DNA from: Riemerella anatipestifer
GTDB taxonomy: Bacteria; Bacteroidota; Bacteroidia; Flavobacteriales; Weeksellaceae
Length of the DNA: 64,000 nt
NCBI RefSeq assembly: GCF_035666175.1
Contig: NZ_CP142016.1
Coordinates: 2,232,001-2,296,000, forward strand
Reading direction: 5' to 3'
The position numbers and the translations under genes were made by a program. Below, one piece after another: positions 62,160 to 64,000 of the stretch. Below the pieces are notes generated by a model. That model did no database searches. It was given only the letters and a program-made list of their open reading frames with translations, and had not been told where the DNA came from. Each line of letters opens with the position of its first letter. Position 1 is the stretch's first letter.

Positions 62160-64000
62160 TATTTTCTTAGTTCTAGACTTACTTTTCTTTGTTTTTTGGC
62201 GGTACTGAAAATCAGTTCTAGGAGTTCTTGTATGCTTTTAAGTTCGGTGAGGTAAGTTACCTTTTTGGAATCTCGTGTATTATAAAACTCATTTTCGGAA
62301 ATTTCCGTTTTCCTTTTGTTTAGAAGTTGGTGTACATAATCTTCAGGTGTTAGTTGGCTCTGTTTGTCTAATGTTTCATCGTAGAACTTATTATTTAGAG
62401 CAATTTTTATTTTGCTTAGTTCGGCGTTTATCTTGGTGTCCCACGCTTCAAAATCTATTTCAGGGTAATCTTTTGTGGTTTTAGCGTATTGCGATAAAGA
62501 AGCAATATAAGCCGTTAATAGATGTGAGGTATTAACGAATTGATGAATATGCTCCAGTTTTTTCTGTTGGTTTTTGGGGTCAGATAACATTCTTTGGAAA
62601 TTGTCGGATAAATTGGCTAAAGCAATGGTTGCATTTTTTCTTAGCAGACGGTATTTTTCATCGGTAATATTTTTGTGCTGTAGCGTTTTTATAATTTCTT
62701 CAAAATAGGCTTTGTTATGGTTGATGGCATTGAGCATAAGGGTTTGGTTTTGGGTATGCTCCCAAACAGGAAAGATAAAGTACGAAGTGAAAAGAGCAAT
62801 AATCCCAGCGATGATAGTATCTATAATTCTATCCTTTAAGATGACTTCAAAATGCCCTGGGTTTAAAAAGTTGAATGCCAAAAAGATGTAAATCGTCATA
62901 AAAAGAACTGCCCAAAAATAGCGTGTTCTGAAAGTTGCAAAGCAGAATACCATAGAAATAAATAATACGGAAACTTGTGCAACGGGGTGGGTAACCCAAT
63001 AGATAGCCGCTGTCCCTAAAAAAGCACCTACTAAAGTACCATAAAGTCTAAGGAGATTTCTACTTTTAGTAATGCTGTATGCAGGACGCATAATAGCGAC
63101 AATGGTAATGAGAATCCAGTAAGAGTGTCCTATGCTGAGAGCATCTATTTTAGAGACTGCGTAGCCTATCAGCATAGCTATAGTTACTCTAATAGAGTAT
63201 CTAAATTGTGCAGAATCTAAGGAAAGATTGTTTTTAAACACCTTAAAATTGATAGGATTTTCATCTGGTAGAAATTTTGACAAATCCAATCCAGAAGATA
63301 AACTCTTAGCGAGTTTGGTATCTTGTGATGAAACTTTATAAATCTGATTGATACTTTCAGTAAGTTCCGCTAGTCTCATCATACTTTGTCGCAGGAGTAA
63401 GAAATAGTCTAAAGTTTCTGCCGATAGCTTCTGGTTTCTTAAATCAAAATAGATGTTAAAGCAATCTTCTAGCTCTAGTGTAAGAGCGTGTTTGGGCTTT
63501 GGAGTGCTGCTTGTTTGTATGCTTATGCCAATGTTTTTAAGCTCAATGGAGAGTATAAACAGCATTCTTTGTATCTTGTTAAATACCTCTTCGTTGCCGA
63601 AAAATTGTCTTATTTTAGAATAATCATTATCGGAGGTGAGAAGTTTTTCATACAAATCAATACTACTAATGAAATTCATCATTAAAAGTCGGCTAGCAGT
63701 GGTAGATTCATTAACAAACTTTCTAGTTTTGAAAAGGAGTTCTCTAGTTTCCTCTTGAATATTTTTAATGAAAATTTGTTGTGTGGTAAGTTGCGTTACC
63801 AGTTGGTCTAAATCTGAATCTTTAGAGTAGAACTTAGACTTCTGTTCTAGGAACTTAGCGAGTTCTAAGTAATTTTCGCCTACGAGTTGTTTGGCGAGTT
63901 TATAAGGTTGTAGTCTAGATAGTAATAGTAATAAAAGTAAGTACCAAAGCGTTCCTAATGTGAAAATAAACAAACTTTTAATGATATGATTACCAGTAAG
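62132..64000 (-). CDS. FUSC family membrane protein (YccS-like), 5' end outside the window
   Basis: The frame stays open to the last base of the window ('LTGNHIIKSLFIFTLGTLWY'), so the start is missing. About 620 residues are visible. They hold the end of an N-terminal membrane block, a long cytoplasmic helical region (about residues 40-260), and a second FUSC membrane block with 'GHSYWILITIVAIMRPAYSITKSRNLLRLYGTLVGA', of which 'IMRPAYSITKSRNLLRLYGT' is the family hallmark. The family includes aromatic acid exporters, but the substrate here is unknown. Its 3' end overlaps the Sfp-type gene. Confidence 0.88.
   Translation of the reverse strand, partial: LTGNHIIKSLFIFTLGTLWYLLLLLLLSRLQPYKLAKQLVGENYLELAKFLEQKSKFYSKDSDLDQLVTQLTTQQIFIKNIQEETRELLFKTRKFVNESTTASRLLMMNFISSIDLYEKLLTSDNDYSKIRQFFGNEEVFNKIQRMLFILSIELKNIGISIQTSSTPKPKHALTLELEDCFNIYFDLRNQKLSAETLDYFLLLRQSMMRLAELTESINQIYKVSSQDTKLAKSLSSGLDLSKFLPDENPINFKVFKNNLSLDSAQFRYSIRVTIAMLIGYAVSKIDALSIGHSYWILITIVAIMRPAYSITKSRNLLRLYGTLVGAFLGTAAIYWVTHPVAQVSVLFISMVFCFATFRTRYFWAVLFMTIYIFLAFNFLNPGHFEVILKDRIIDTIIAGIIALFTSYFIFPVWEHTQNQTLMLNAINHNKAYFEEIIKTLQHKNITDEKYRLLRKNATIALANLSDNFQRMLSDPKNQQKKLEHIHQFVNTSHLLTAYIASLSQYAKTTKDYPEIDFEAWDTKINAELSKIKIALNNKFYDETLDKQSQLTPEDYVHQLLNKRKTEISENEFYNTRDSKKVTYLTELKSIQELLELIFSTAKKQRKVSLELRKYYASSATAK

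Overview
The window is AT-rich chromosomal DNA from a member of the Bacteroidetes, class Flavobacteriia, most likely Weeksellaceae. The evidence is PorQ and a T9SS sorting domain, TamL, promoters of the form TTG-N17-23-TAnnTTTG, surface proteins with the 'VGIGT.SP..KLEV.G' motif, and HU-DUF4469 proteins. Three 980-bp IS982-family insertion sequences are present. ISRa1 of Riemerella anatipestifer belongs to that family, so Riemerella or a close relative is a reasonable guess, but it is an inference from family knowledge and not proven by the sequence.

Layout. 1-3.5 kb: M13 peptidase (partial), cinA, Tat-exported alkaline phosphatase. 3.5-6.9 kb: surface-protein cassette 1 on the minus strand. 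7-16.5 kb: ABC ATPase, recG, lipoprotein, S4 protein, aroK, four tRNAs, rbfA, a LolC/E-type permease whose last codons are altered by IS copy 1, and a secreted endonuclease I. 16.6-22.7 kb: tripartite RND efflux operon plus a DUF2892 protein. 22.7-24.6 kb: a lipoprotein whose only evident long start lies in the end of IS copy 2. 24.6-28 kb: cassette 2 on the plus strand. 28-36 kb: thioredoxin-fold proteins, aroC, pepD, AlgH, pdxH, DUF2891 protein, HU. 36.1-37.1 kb: IS copy 3. 37.3-52.7 kb: mostly housekeeping (panD, porQ, cmk, folP, lrgAB, lolD, radC, ppa, dnaX split by an A10 frameshift site, aroG-pheA-type fusion, tamL, rRNA/tRNA methyltransferase). 52.8-56.3 kb: cassette 3. 56.4-64 kb: metE, phosphate transport pair, phosphopantetheinyl transferase, FUSC protein (partial).

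The most unusual content is the three-copy cassette. Each copy has the same parts in the same order: a TTG-N20-TAAGTTTG promoter; a near-leaderless ATG that opens a small ORF; a long (CA)n microsatellite inside that ORF; a leader of about 300-400 nt with three inverted repeats whose reading frame is also conserved; one or two exported 'VGIGT'-type surface proteins; and an HU-DUF4469 protein. The cassette is closed by a terminator and paired palindromes. The repeat numbers are 24, 14 and 22, so the small ORF is in a different downstream frame in each copy. This looks like a phase-variable leader controlling mosaic surface proteins. That function is inferred and has not been shown.
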